In this document: positions 1 through 7,238 of the stretch, one piece after another | Numbering within the stretch: position 1 is the first letter of the stretch | Layout: each line of letters starts with the position of its first letter | Source of the DNA: Gemmatimonadota bacterium | GTDB lineage: Bacteria; Gemmatimonadota; Gemmatimonadetes; Gemmatimonadales; Gemmatimonadaceae | Direction of reading: 5' to 3' | DNA length: 10,752 nt | Assembly: GCA_016794735.1 (NCBI GenBank) | Contig: JAEUJK010000733.1 | Location: 1-10,752, forward strand | Position numbers and translations under genes: made by a program | Notes under the pieces: generated by a model | Database searches by the model: none | What the model saw: only the letters and a program-made list of their open reading frames with translations | Told to the model about the DNA's origin: nothing

Positions 1-1293
1 TTGCTCGCCTTCGCCGGTCGCAGCTACATCCTCACGCCGCTCACGGTGGACGACGGGGCGATCGAGCTGTTCCTCGACAACCTCGATCCGTCGATCGTCG
101 GCCAGGCGGGGAGTTCGCTGGCGCGCACCATCGCGCAGGGAACCGACCTGCTCATGGCGACGCGTACAACGTCCGATCGTGCGCTGGTGATCATGTCGGA
201 CGGCGAGGCGTTCGAGCCGGCCGAAGAGGTGACCGCCGCAGCCACGCGCGCCCGCGAGAATGGCATTGCCGTCGTCACCGTGGGGTTTGGCACGGAGGAG
301 GGAAGCCGCATCCCGATGCCGGCGGGCAGCGGTGGGGTGGAGTACAAGCGCGATGAAAACGACCAGGAGGTCGTGACGCGGTACTCGCCCGAGACGTTGC
401 GCCTCATCGCCGAGACCGCGCAGGGGACCTTCATCCCGGCGGAAGCGACGGACAAGGCGGCCCGGGTCCGGTCCGCATTGCAGGGATTGCGTCGCACCAC
501 GCGTGCGCTCGCCTCCGGGATGAGTCACAAGGCGCGCTTCCAGTGGTTTGTCCTTCTCGCGTTGCTGCTCCTCCTGCTCGACACCTGGATGGTCAGCCGT
601 CGCACGCGGCGGCGGGCGGCGGCGCTCGTCGCCGGGCCGCTCATCATGGCGGGGTGTGCCTTGCCGGGCGCCACGGCGCGCGATGGGGCCAGGTCGTTCG
701 CGTTAGGCCGGCATGTCCAGGCGGCGGCGGCCTACCGTCGGGCGATTGCCGAAGGGGACACCCGTCCCGAGCTGGCGTACAACCTCGGTACGGCCCTGGT
801 GGCCGCCGATTCCCTGGAACCGGCGCTGCAGCGGCTGGAGCCGTTGCGTCGGTCGACCAACGAGGAGCTGCGGTTCCGCGCGCTCTTCAACATCGGGTAC
901 GGACACCTGCAGCGCGGGCTGGCCGCCGAAGCCGCCGGTGACAGTGCGGCACGCTCAGCGTTCACTGCCGCCGTGGCCGCGTACAAGGAAGCCCTGCTGC
1001 TGCAGCACACGAATCCCGACGCCAAGTGGAATTACGAGCTGGCGCTCCGCAAGCAGGAGGAGAACGGCGGCGGTGGGGGTGGTGGCGGCGGCGGTGGTGG
1101 CGGGAACAGCAGCGCCAACGATCGCAACGAAAGCGACCAGGATACGCCGCAATCACGCGAGCAGAGCGGTGGCCTCGGCCAACAGCAAGCGGAGCAGCTG
1201 CTCGACGCGGCCGCGCGCGAGGAACGGGGCGTGCAGGGTCGCAAGCAGAAGGACAGCCGTCCCAAGCCGCCGCCGGGGGGCAAGGACTGGTGA
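1..1293 (+). CDS. BatB-BatC fusion: VWA domain, membrane helix and TPR protein, 5'-truncated
   Basis: The gene is open from the first base, so its start lies upstream; 430 residues are visible. Residues 1-160 are the C-terminal half of a BatB-type VWA domain, with FAG and PLT near the start as in BatB. The MIDAS aspartate is D67 in SDGE; the usual MIDAS Thr appears to be Ser (S38 or S39), and the DxSxS motif lies off the window. A strong membrane helix (about 180-197) is followed by a basic stretch, then a second hydrophobic run ending at C219, and a TPR-like region (about 228-350). Next come 13 glycines and a polar, charged tail ending KDW, as in BatC. Bat proteins are envelope proteins first linked to aerotolerance in Bacteroides, usually next to MoxR ATPases; their biochemistry is unclear. 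The basic loop suggests the TPR part returns to the periplasm (inference). The stop overlaps the next gene by GTGA. Confidence 0.85.
   Translation: MLAFAGRSYILTPLTVDDGAIELFLDNLDPSIVGQAGSSLARTIAQGTDLLMATRTTSDRALVIMSDGEAFEPAEEVTAAATRARENGIAVVTVGFGTEEGSRIPMPAGSGGVEYKRDENDQEVVTRYSPETLRLIAETAQGTFIPAEATDKAARVRSALQGLRRTTRALASGMSHKARFQWFVLLALLLLLLDTWMVSRRTRRRAAALVAGPLIMAGCALPGATARDGARSFALGRHVQAAAAYRRAIAEGDTRPELAYNLGTALVAADSLEPALQRLEPLRRSTNEELRFRALFNIGYGHLQRGLAAEAAGDSAARSAFTAAVAAYKEALLLQHTNPDAKWNYELALRKQEENGGGGGGGGGGGGGNSSANDRNESDQDTPQSREQSGGLGQQQAEQLLDAAAREERGVQGRKQKDSRPKPPPGGKDW
1066..1104 (+). repeat. GGN codon tract encoding 13 consecutive glycines
   Basis: Thirteen glycine codons in a row (mixed GGC, GGT and GGG) lie between the TPR region and the charged C-terminal tail of the BatB-BatC protein. 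The tract probably serves as a flexible linker. Mixed third positions mean it is not a pure trinucleotide repeat, but it is still a likely place for length variation between strains. Confidence 0.9.
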
Positions 1294-3380
1294 TACGCCG
1301 CGGGTGCGCCGTGCTCGGCGTGTTTGGGCTGGCCACCGTGGCGCACGCCCAGGCGGGGCGTGCCACGCCGGAGATCGTCGCGGAGGCCACGGTCGATCCC
1401 ACGCGGGAGATCAACTTCGCGTCCGGCATCTGGCCGCGCCGCGTGTACACCGGCCAGCAGGCAACCTACGAGATCGGGATCTTCCTGAGCGAGTCGATGC
1501 GCAGCCGGCTGCGGAGCAATCCCCAGTTTGTGCCGCCGGACGTGCGGTCGGTCATTGCGTACGACTTGCCATTGCCCGGCCGGCTCTTCTCGCGCACGCA
1601 GGGGGGGCAGGCGTGGGACGTGCACGTGTATTCACGCGCCCTGTTCCCGGTGGCGCCGGGTCTCATCGAGATTGCGCCCGCCCGACTCAACTGGCTCGTC
1701 CCGCTCTCCAACTCGATCTTCGCCCGCGAGGAGGCCCACAGTGCGACGTCGTCGTCGCATCGATTGCAGGTGGTGCCGCCGCCGGCCGAGGGGCGTCCCG
1801 CGGACTTCACGGGCGCGGTCGGACAGCTGCAGGTGGCTGCGCGCACCGATGCGTCCCCCAAGCGCGTCGGCGATCCGTTCGTCCTCACGGTGACGGTGCA
1901 GGGCGTTGGCAACGTCGGTCTCTTTCCGCGTCCGGAGGTGGCAATTCCCTGGGCGCACGTCGTCACTGGGCCGGAGCGCGTTCGCGTGGACTCGTCGAGC
2001 GCCATCATCCGTGGCGACAAGGCGTTCGAGTGGGTGGTCACGCCGCGGCAGCAGGGGCGGCACGACGTCCCCGCGCTACGATACCCGTACTTCAATCCGT
2101 ACACCGAGCAGTACGAGGTCAGTGTCACGAATACGCTGCCCATCTCCGTGGCCGGGGGTGGACTCGTTGCCGCCACCCCGGAAGACTCCGCGGCCACGCC
2201 GCGGTACCAGCTGCGACGGTCATTGCGAGGCGACGTCGGCATCCCGTGGCCGGCATCGGCCTGGTACTGGTTAGGCGTGCTGGGGATTCCGCTGCCGGCC
2301 CTCGCCGCTCGCTGGCGTCGCCGTCCGGCGCGGGTGCGCACAGTGAGCTCGGTCGAACGTCTCACGCGATGGGCGTCCGCTGCGGTCCCTGATCCCGTGG
2401 AGGTCCGTCGCGCATTCCGCGAGGCCATCGGTGCGCGCGTCGTGACCTTCGCGCCGTCGCTGACCAATCGTCGCACGATGGAGAAGGTGCTGCGACGCGC
2501 TGGAGTGACCGCGTCAACGGCGCGCGATGTCGTGGCGATGGTGGATGAAATGGACGCCGCGCTTTACGGTGAACAGCGCCTCCGACAAGGCGACCTCGCG
2601 CAGCGTGCACTGGCGTTGTACGGGCAGGTGGACGCCGAGGCGATCCCGGTCGCCGGTGCGGCGCCCTCCGCACGCCGACGCGGTGCGGCGGCGACCGGGG
2701 TGATGCTTCTGGCAGCGGCGGCGCTCCATGCAGCCGCGACCGATCGTGACGCCACGGCGTTCCGGAATGCGCTCCAAACCTGGGATGCAGGCGACGTCGC
2801 GGACGCTCGGTCCGCTTTCGAGCAGCTGGCGCGTCGTCGGCCGCGCGCGGCTGACGCCTGGATGAACGCGGGCACGACGGCGTGGGCCCTTGGGGACACG
2901 GCCCAGGCCGTCGTCGGGTGGCAACGCGCCCTGCGCCTCGAACCCATGGCGGACGACGCACGCGCGCGGCTGATCCTCACGCCGTCGTTTCGCGACGGGA
3001 TCCTCGGCGACATCCCGGCGATTCCGGTGAACCTGCTCGCCGGGGTTGCCCTGGCCGTCTGGGCCTTTGCGTGGTGGCGTCGAGGGCCGGCACCGGGGCG
3101 CTGGCTCGCGACGTCGTTCCTGCTCGGCGGGGTCGCCTTGCTCGCGAACGAACGACATGCCGGGCGACGCCAGGTCGTGATCGTCGGCGATGAGTCATTG
3201 CGGGACCTGCCAGCGATGTCCGGCACCCCCGGGGCTCGCGTCACGGTGGGCGAGACAGGGCGCGTCCTCGTGGGGCAGGGGAACTGGTCCCGCGTGCGTA
3301 TGGCCGACGGTCGCGAGGGATGGATCGACGCGTCGCGCACCGCGGAATTGGAACTCCCGCGCGTGATCGCGACGAATTGA
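1290..3380 (+). CDS. BatD-BatE fusion: oxygen-tolerance protein with TPR and SH3-like tail
   Basis: I place the start at GTG 1290, in the GTGA overlap with the previous stop. From there the protein opens with a clear signal peptide (basic MIRRG, hydrophobic core, AHA-Q cleavage site); the open frame further upstream is a shadow. Length is 696 residues. Residues about 25-315 are a beta-rich BatD-type ectodomain. A membrane helix lies at about 322-342, followed by a cytoplasmic helical segment (about 350-460) like the C-terminus of long BatD proteins. A second signal-like hydrophobic run (about 468-482, after RRR) then leads into a TPR pair (about 491-555), two more helices (about 580-596 and 602-620) and an SH3-like tail (about 630-690, with GNWSRVR and GWID), the layout of BatE. 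It probably works with the upstream protein in one envelope complex (inference). The fusion is read from domain order, not from a database match. Confidence 0.8.
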   Translation: MIRRGCAVLGVFGLATVAHAQAGRATPEIVAEATVDPTREINFASGIWPRRVYTGQQATYEIGIFLSESMRSRLRSNPQFVPPDVRSVIAYDLPLPGRLFSRTQGGQAWDVHVYSRALFPVAPGLIEIAPARLNWLVPLSNSIFAREEAHSATSSSHRLQVVPPPAEGRPADFTGAVGQLQVAARTDASPKRVGDPFVLTVTVQGVGNVGLFPRPEVAIPWAHVVTGPERVRVDSSSAIIRGDKAFEWVVTPRQQGRHDVPALRYPYFNPYTEQYEVSVTNTLPISVAGGGLVAATPEDSAATPRYQLRRSLRGDVGIPWPASAWYWLGVLGIPLPALAARWRRRPARVRTVSSVERLTRWASAAVPDPVEVRRAFREAIGARVVTFAPSLTNRRTMEKVLRRAGVTASTARDVVAMVDEMDAALYGEQRLRQGDLAQRALALYGQVDAEAIPVAGAAPSARRRGAAATGVMLLAAAALHAAATDRDATAFRNALQTWDAGDVADARSAFEQLARRRPRAADAWMNAGTTAWALGDTAQAVVGWQRALRLEPMADDARARLILTPSFRDGILGDIPAIPVNLLAGVALAVWAFAWWRRGPAPGRWLATSFLLGGVALLANERHAGRRQVVIVGDESLRDLPAMSGTPGARVTVGETGRVLVGQGNWSRVRMADGREGWIDASRTAELELPRVIATN

Positions 3381-3431
3381 GTCGCCGAGCGCCTACATTT
3401 CGCGCGGCATCCCCACCGTCAGGTTCGCTTC

Positions 3432-5171
3432 GTGCCTCGCATCGCGGTTCTCCCATCCACTGTTGCTGACCAGATCGCCGCCGGCGAGGTGGTGGAGCGG
3501 CCCGCGTCTGCGGTGAAGGAGCTGGTAGAGAACGCGCTCGACGCCGGCGCGACCACCGTCGAGGTCGAGGTCGAAGACGGTGGGCGGGCCCTGATCCGCG
3601 TCGTCGACGACGGCATCGGCATGGACCGCGAGGACGCCGCCTTGGCCCTGGCGCGCCACGCGACCTCCAAGATTCGCAGTGCGGCGGACCTCGTGGGGGT
3701 CGCGAGTTATGGCTTCCGCGGTGAGGCCCTGCCCGCCATTGCCTCGGTGTCGCGCCTGGAGTTGCTAACGGCCACCGTCGACGGTGATGGCATCGTGCTG
3801 CGGTCGGAGGGCGGCGAGCTGCGCGGGATCGAGGCGGCGTCGCGGCGACGCGGCACGACGGTGTCGGTGTCGCAGCTGTTCTTCAACACGCCGGCCCGTC
3901 GCAAGTTCTTGCGCAGTGCGCGGTCGGAGTGGCGCGCCATCGCGGATACGTTGGTGTCGGTCTCGCTGACGCGTCGCGATGTGCGGCTGCGCGTCACGTC
4001 GGATGGGCGCGAGGCGCTGGTGCTCTCACCGGTGCGGACGCTGCGGGAGCGCGTGGCCGGCATTTGGGGTGTGGACTATGCCGCGCGCTTCGTCGACGTC
4101 GAGGGGGTTGCGGGGCCGGTGCGTGTGTCGGGGATGGTGGAACGGCCCGGGGATGTTGGCACGGGGTCGCGTCGTGCCTTCCTGATGGTGAATGGGCGCC
4201 CGGTGCGCGAGCATGGGGTCGCGCGTGCGGTCGAGGCCGCGTATCGCTCGACGTTGCCCGCGGGTCTCCGGCCGTCGTTCCTTCTCGAGGTCACGGTGCC
4301 GGCCGACGACGTGGACGTGAATGTGCATCCGGCGAAGGCCGAGGTGCGCTTCACGAACAAGTGGGGCGTGGACCGCGCCATCGAGGAGGTGGTGCAGCGC
4401 GCGTTAGGCACCGCGGACGCGGTGCCGTGGGTCGGCCGCGCGTGGAGCCCGGGGATGGGCGGCGCCGGTGGTAGCGGCCTTCCCGAACCCACGCATCCGC
4501 CGGTCTCCGTGTCGCAGGAGCCGGTGCGTGACGGGTTGTTCGCAGCGGCGGTTGATGCGGCGCCCGACGCGCCGCCCGCGCCCGAGGCCGCACCCCCGAT
4601 CGCCGTGCCCGACCTCATGCAGTTGCGGCGCACGTACCTCATGTACGAGCACGAGGACGGCGTCATCCTCATCGACCAGCACTCCGCGCACGAGCGGGTG
4701 TTGTACGAACGTTTCCTCGCGGCGCTGGAGCGTGGCGATGCGCCATCGCAGCGGCTCCTCTTTCCCGAGACGGTGCATCTCTCGCCCGAGGATGCCGATG
4801 CCTGGGAATCGCACGCGGCCTCCTTCGCGCGCATCGGGTACGAGGTCGAGGGATTCGGCGGGCATTCCCTCGTGGTCCACGCAGTGCCGGTGCCGCACCC
4901 GCGGTTCGACGCCCTGCGGTGCTTGCGGGAGTCGCTCGCCGCGCTGTCCGGGGGACGGCAGGCAGCGACCCATGCCGCCCACGAACACCTCGCCGCGACG
5001 GTGGCGTGCAAGGCCGCGATCAAGGCGGGCGATGCCTTGTCGCGCGAGGAGATGGCCGCACTCTTTCGCCAGCTCGCGGCCACGACCCTGGCCGCACACG
5101 ACGTTCATGGCCGGGCGACCATCGTCCGCCTCTCGTGGGATGAAGTGGAGCGGCGATTTGGGCGTCGTTAG
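3432..5171 (+). CDS. mutL: DNA mismatch repair protein MutL
   Basis: MutL is the GHKL ATPase that links MutS mismatch recognition to strand processing. The 579-residue protein has all N-terminal motifs: catalytic E33 and N34 in VENALDAG, DDGIGM at 59-64, GFRGEAL at 94-100, and the conserved Lys of VHPAK (K302). A Pro/Ala-rich linker (about 345-390) leads to the dimerisation domain. That domain carries the endonuclease-type metal motif at 415-426 (DQHSAHER with a following E, where DQHA is usual), ACK at 525-527 and FGR at 576-578. The usual CPHGRP is DVHGRA here (557-562), so one expected Cys ligand is Asp. GTG 3432 is chosen because PRIAVLP is the family start; no good ribosome binding site is visible. 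It begins 51 bases after the Bat operon. No mutS is in the window. The stop TAG lies inside a GTTAGGC word and inside miaA. Confidence 0.95.
   Translation: MPRIAVLPSTVADQIAAGEVVERPASAVKELVENALDAGATTVEVEVEDGGRALIRVVDDGIGMDREDAALALARHATSKIRSAADLVGVASYGFRGEALPAIASVSRLELLTATVDGDGIVLRSEGGELRGIEAASRRRGTTVSVSQLFFNTPARRKFLRSARSEWRAIADTLVSVSLTRRDVRLRVTSDGREALVLSPVRTLRERVAGIWGVDYAARFVDVEGVAGPVRVSGMVERPGDVGTGSRRAFLMVNGRPVREHGVARAVEAAYRSTLPAGLRPSFLLEVTVPADDVDVNVHPAKAEVRFTNKWGVDRAIEEVVQRALGTADAVPWVGRAWSPGMGGAGGSGLPEPTHPPVSVSQEPVRDGLFAAAVDAAPDAPPAPEAAPPIAVPDLMQLRRTYLMYEHEDGVILIDQHSAHERVLYERFLAALERGDAPSQRLLFPETVHLSPEDADAWESHAASFARIGYEVEGFGGHSLVVHAVPVPHPRFDALRCLRESLAALSGGRQAATHAAHEHLAATVACKAAIKAGDALSREEMAALFRQLAATTLAAHDVHGRATIVRLSWDEVERRFGRR
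5145..5150 (+). promoter_or_regulatory. Ribosome binding site deciding the miaA start
   Basis: GTGGAG sits seven bases before TTG 5158, inside the end of mutL. It favours the TTG over GTG 5182, which would leave only one residue before the GPTA P-loop. Confidence 0.5.
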
Positions 5172-6078
5172 GCTCCCGGTCGTGGTGGGGCCGACCGCGG
5201 TCGGCAAGTCGGCGCTCGTCCTCGAGGTGGCGGAGCGTGTCCCGGTCACCATCGTCTCGGCCGACTCCCGGCAGCTCTATGCGGGATTCGACATCGGTAC
5301 CGCCAAGCCGACCCTCGACGAACGACGGCGTGTGCCGCATCTCGGCATCGACGTGGCGGACCCCGCGGAACGGTGGAATGCCGCCCGCTGGGCCGACGAG
5401 GTGACGCACGGCATCGACCACGCGCTGGCCGCGGGGCGCCTGCCGATCGTCGTCGGCGGCACGGGGCTGTATGTGCGGGCGCTCTTTGCGCCGCTCTTCG
5501 AGGAGCCACCGCTCGATCCCGTCGAGCGCGCACGACTCGCCGCCGTGTTGGAGCCGCTTCCGATCGAGGTGCTCCGCGAGCGTGCGATGGGGCTCGATCC
5601 GTCGCGTGCCCACCTGGGGCGCACGCAACTGCTGCGCATCATCGAGGTGGCCACCCTGACCGGGAAGCCGCTTTCCGCCTGGCACCGCGACCATCCTCGT
5701 GAGGCCAGGTTCGAACCGGAATACCTCGTGGTCGAACGCGGGCCGGCGCTGGCGGCGCGCATCGAGCGGCGCATCGACGCGATGCTGGAGGCCGGATGGC
5801 TCGACGAGGTCCGTGGCCTCATCCCGCGCGTGCCGGCGGATGCGGCTGCGTGGAACGCCACCGGCTATCGCGAGGTTCGTGACGTGGTCGAGGGGCGCAG
5901 GGGGTTGGATGCCGTGCGCGAGGAGGTCATCATCCGCACACGCCAGTACGCCAAGCGACAACGCACCTGGTTTCGGCACCAGCTGCCATCGATCGGCGTT
6001 ACCCGGGTGGACCTCGAGACCCCTGATGGTCGGACGGCCGCCGGAACCTGGTGGCGACAGTGGGAGGACGTCACGTGA
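5158..6078 (+). CDS. miaA: tRNA dimethylallyltransferase MiaA
   Basis: MiaA transfers a dimethylallyl group from DMAPP to N6 of A37 in tRNAs reading UNN codons, the step before MiaB. The 306-residue length is normal. The P-loop GPTAVGKS is at 11-18, the catalytic-site block SADSRQLY holds D36, GTAKP follows, GGTGLY is at 100-105, and the C-terminal RQYAKRQRTWFR block is at 262-273. I chose TTG 5158, giving MGVVRLP before the P-loop; TTG is a rare start but has a GGAG seven bases upstream. The gene overlaps mutL by 14 bases and bshA by 4 (GTGA). The mutL-miaA order is found in many bacteria, and coupling by translation is likely. No binding site for regulators is visible. Confidence 0.95.
   Translation: MGVVRLPVVVGPTAVGKSALVLEVAERVPVTIVSADSRQLYAGFDIGTAKPTLDERRRVPHLGIDVADPAERWNAARWADEVTHGIDHALAAGRLPIVVGGTGLYVRALFAPLFEEPPLDPVERARLAAVLEPLPIEVLRERAMGLDPSRAHLGRTQLLRIIEVATLTGKPLSAWHRDHPREARFEPEYLVVERGPALAARIERRIDAMLEAGWLDEVRGLIPRVPADAAAWNATGYREVRDVVEGRRGLDAVREEVIIRTRQYAKRQRTWFRHQLPSIGVTRVDLETPDGRTAAGTWWRQWEDVT
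6062..6067 (+). promoter_or_regulatory. Ribosome binding site deciding the bshA start
   Basis: GGGAGG lies seven bases before GTG 6075, within the last codons of miaA. This is strong support for the GTG at the GTGA overlap and against an upstream in-frame start at 6051. Confidence 0.75.
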
Positions 6079-7238
6079 GGATCGGCATCACCTGTTACCC
6101 GACGTACGGCGGTTCTGGCGCGATGGCGACGGAGCTCGGGATGGCGCTTGCCCAGCGGGGCCACGAGGTCCATTTCATCACGTACCAGCAGCCGTTCCGC
6201 CTGCCGGACTTCATGCCGGGGGTGTTCTTCCACGAGGTCGACGTCGGTCGGTACCCGTTGTTCGAGTACCCGCCGTATGACCTCGCGCTGGCCGTGCGCA
6301 TGCACGAGGTGGTCCGCTCGCACGAGCTGGACCTGCTGCACGTGCACTACGCGATCCCGCACGCCACGTCGGCGTGGATCGCGAAGGAAATGCTGCGGGC
6401 CAACGGGCACGATGTCGTCGTGGTCACGACGTTGCACGGCACCGACATCACCATCGTCGGGCAGGATCGCTCATTCCACGCGATCACCAAGTTCTCCATC
6501 GAGCGGTCCGACCGGATCACGGCGGTGTCGCGCTTCCTGCGGGACGAGACCTTCTTTGCCTTCGGCTGCGCCGGGTGTGATGTCGAGGTCATCCACAATT
6601 TCGTGGACCCGACGGTGTACGACCGCACGCGTCATGCGCCCGTGCTGCGCGAGCGTCTCGGTGGCGGGAAGGTGCTGATGCACATCTCCAACTTCCGCGC
6701 GGTGAAGCGGGTGCGCGACGTGGTCCGGATCTTCGCCCGGGTCCAGGCGACGATGGGCGCCGAGCTGGTGATGGTCGGGGACGGTCCGGAGCGGGGTGAC
6801 GCGGAAGACGAGGCGCGACTCCTTGGGGTTGCCGACCGGGTGCACTTCCTCGGGAAGATCGAAGCGGTTGCCCCGTTGCTCGCGAGTGCCGACCTGTTCC
6901 TCCTGCCCTCGGAGAAGGAATCGTTCGGGTTGAGTGCGCTGGAGGCGCTGGCCTCCGGGGTCCCGGTGATCGGGTGCAACACCGGTGGTTTGCCGGAAGT
7001 GGTGCGTCACGGCGAGACCGGCGTGTTGTGCGGGGTGGGCGATGTTGACGGGATGGCGGCCGGTGCGATCGAGTTGCTGGGTAATGAGCGACGGTGGCAT
7101 GCCGCGTCGGTGCGCGCTGCCCACGACGCGCGCGAACGATTCTCGCAGGATGCGATCGTCGCGCAGTACGAGGCCCTGTATGTCGACGCCGTGGAGCGGG
7201 CGCGTCCGCCGCGCATCGTTCCCGGGGGGGCGCCGTGA
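6075..7238 (+). CDS. bshA: N-acetyl-alpha-D-glucosaminyl L-malate synthase BshA
   Basis: BshA is a GT4-family glycosyltransferase that joins GlcNAc from UDP-GlcNAc to L-malate, the first step of bacillithiol synthesis; BshB and BshC finish the thiol. The 387-residue length fits the family. The N-terminal YPTYGGSGAMATELG (residues 8-22), HVHYAIPHA, LHGTDIT with H121, and NFRAVKR are hallmarks that separate BshA from generic GT4 enzymes. The C-terminal nucleotide-sugar domain has the EX7E pair E282 and E290 in ESFGLSALE. Start GTG 6075 overlaps the miaA stop as GTGA and has a good ribosome binding site. The stop overlaps uppP by another GTGA. bshB and bshC are not in the window, so the full pathway is inferred. 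Confidence 0.93.
   Translation: MRIGITCYPTYGGSGAMATELGMALAQRGHEVHFITYQQPFRLPDFMPGVFFHEVDVGRYPLFEYPPYDLALAVRMHEVVRSHELDLLHVHYAIPHATSAWIAKEMLRANGHDVVVVTTLHGTDITIVGQDRSFHAITKFSIERSDRITAVSRFLRDETFFAFGCAGCDVEVIHNFVDPTVYDRTRHAPVLRERLGGGKVLMHISNFRAVKRVRDVVRIFARVQATMGAELVMVGDGPERGDAEDEARLLGVADRVHFLGKIEAVAPLLASADLFLLPSEKESFGLSALEALASGVPVIGCNTGGLPEVVRHGETGVLCGVGDVDGMAAGAIELLGNERRWHAASVRAAHDARERFSQDAIVAQYEALYVDAVERARPPRIVPGGAP

Noticed and set aside
1026..1289. Upstream extension of the batD-E frame to 1026
   Set aside because: The extra part is a shadow of the poly-Gly/BatC coding region, and the signal peptide begins exactly at GTG 1290.
713..2392. A 559-codon + strand open frame across the batB-C/batD-E junction
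   Set aside because: The translation is extremely Arg/Ala-rich without domains and overlaps two well-supported genes in other frames.
3377..3399. Possible mutL promoter: TTGAGT at 3377 and TACATT at 3394
   Set aside because: The spacing is only 11 bases, and no good -35 hexamer lies 17 bases before TACATT. The -10-like part may be real, but the sequence does not show a promoter.
5020..5979. A 319-codon - strand open frame opposite mutL and miaA
   Set aside because: It is antisense to conserved motifs of both genes, with no recognisable domain and no ribosome binding site. It looks like a shadow frame.
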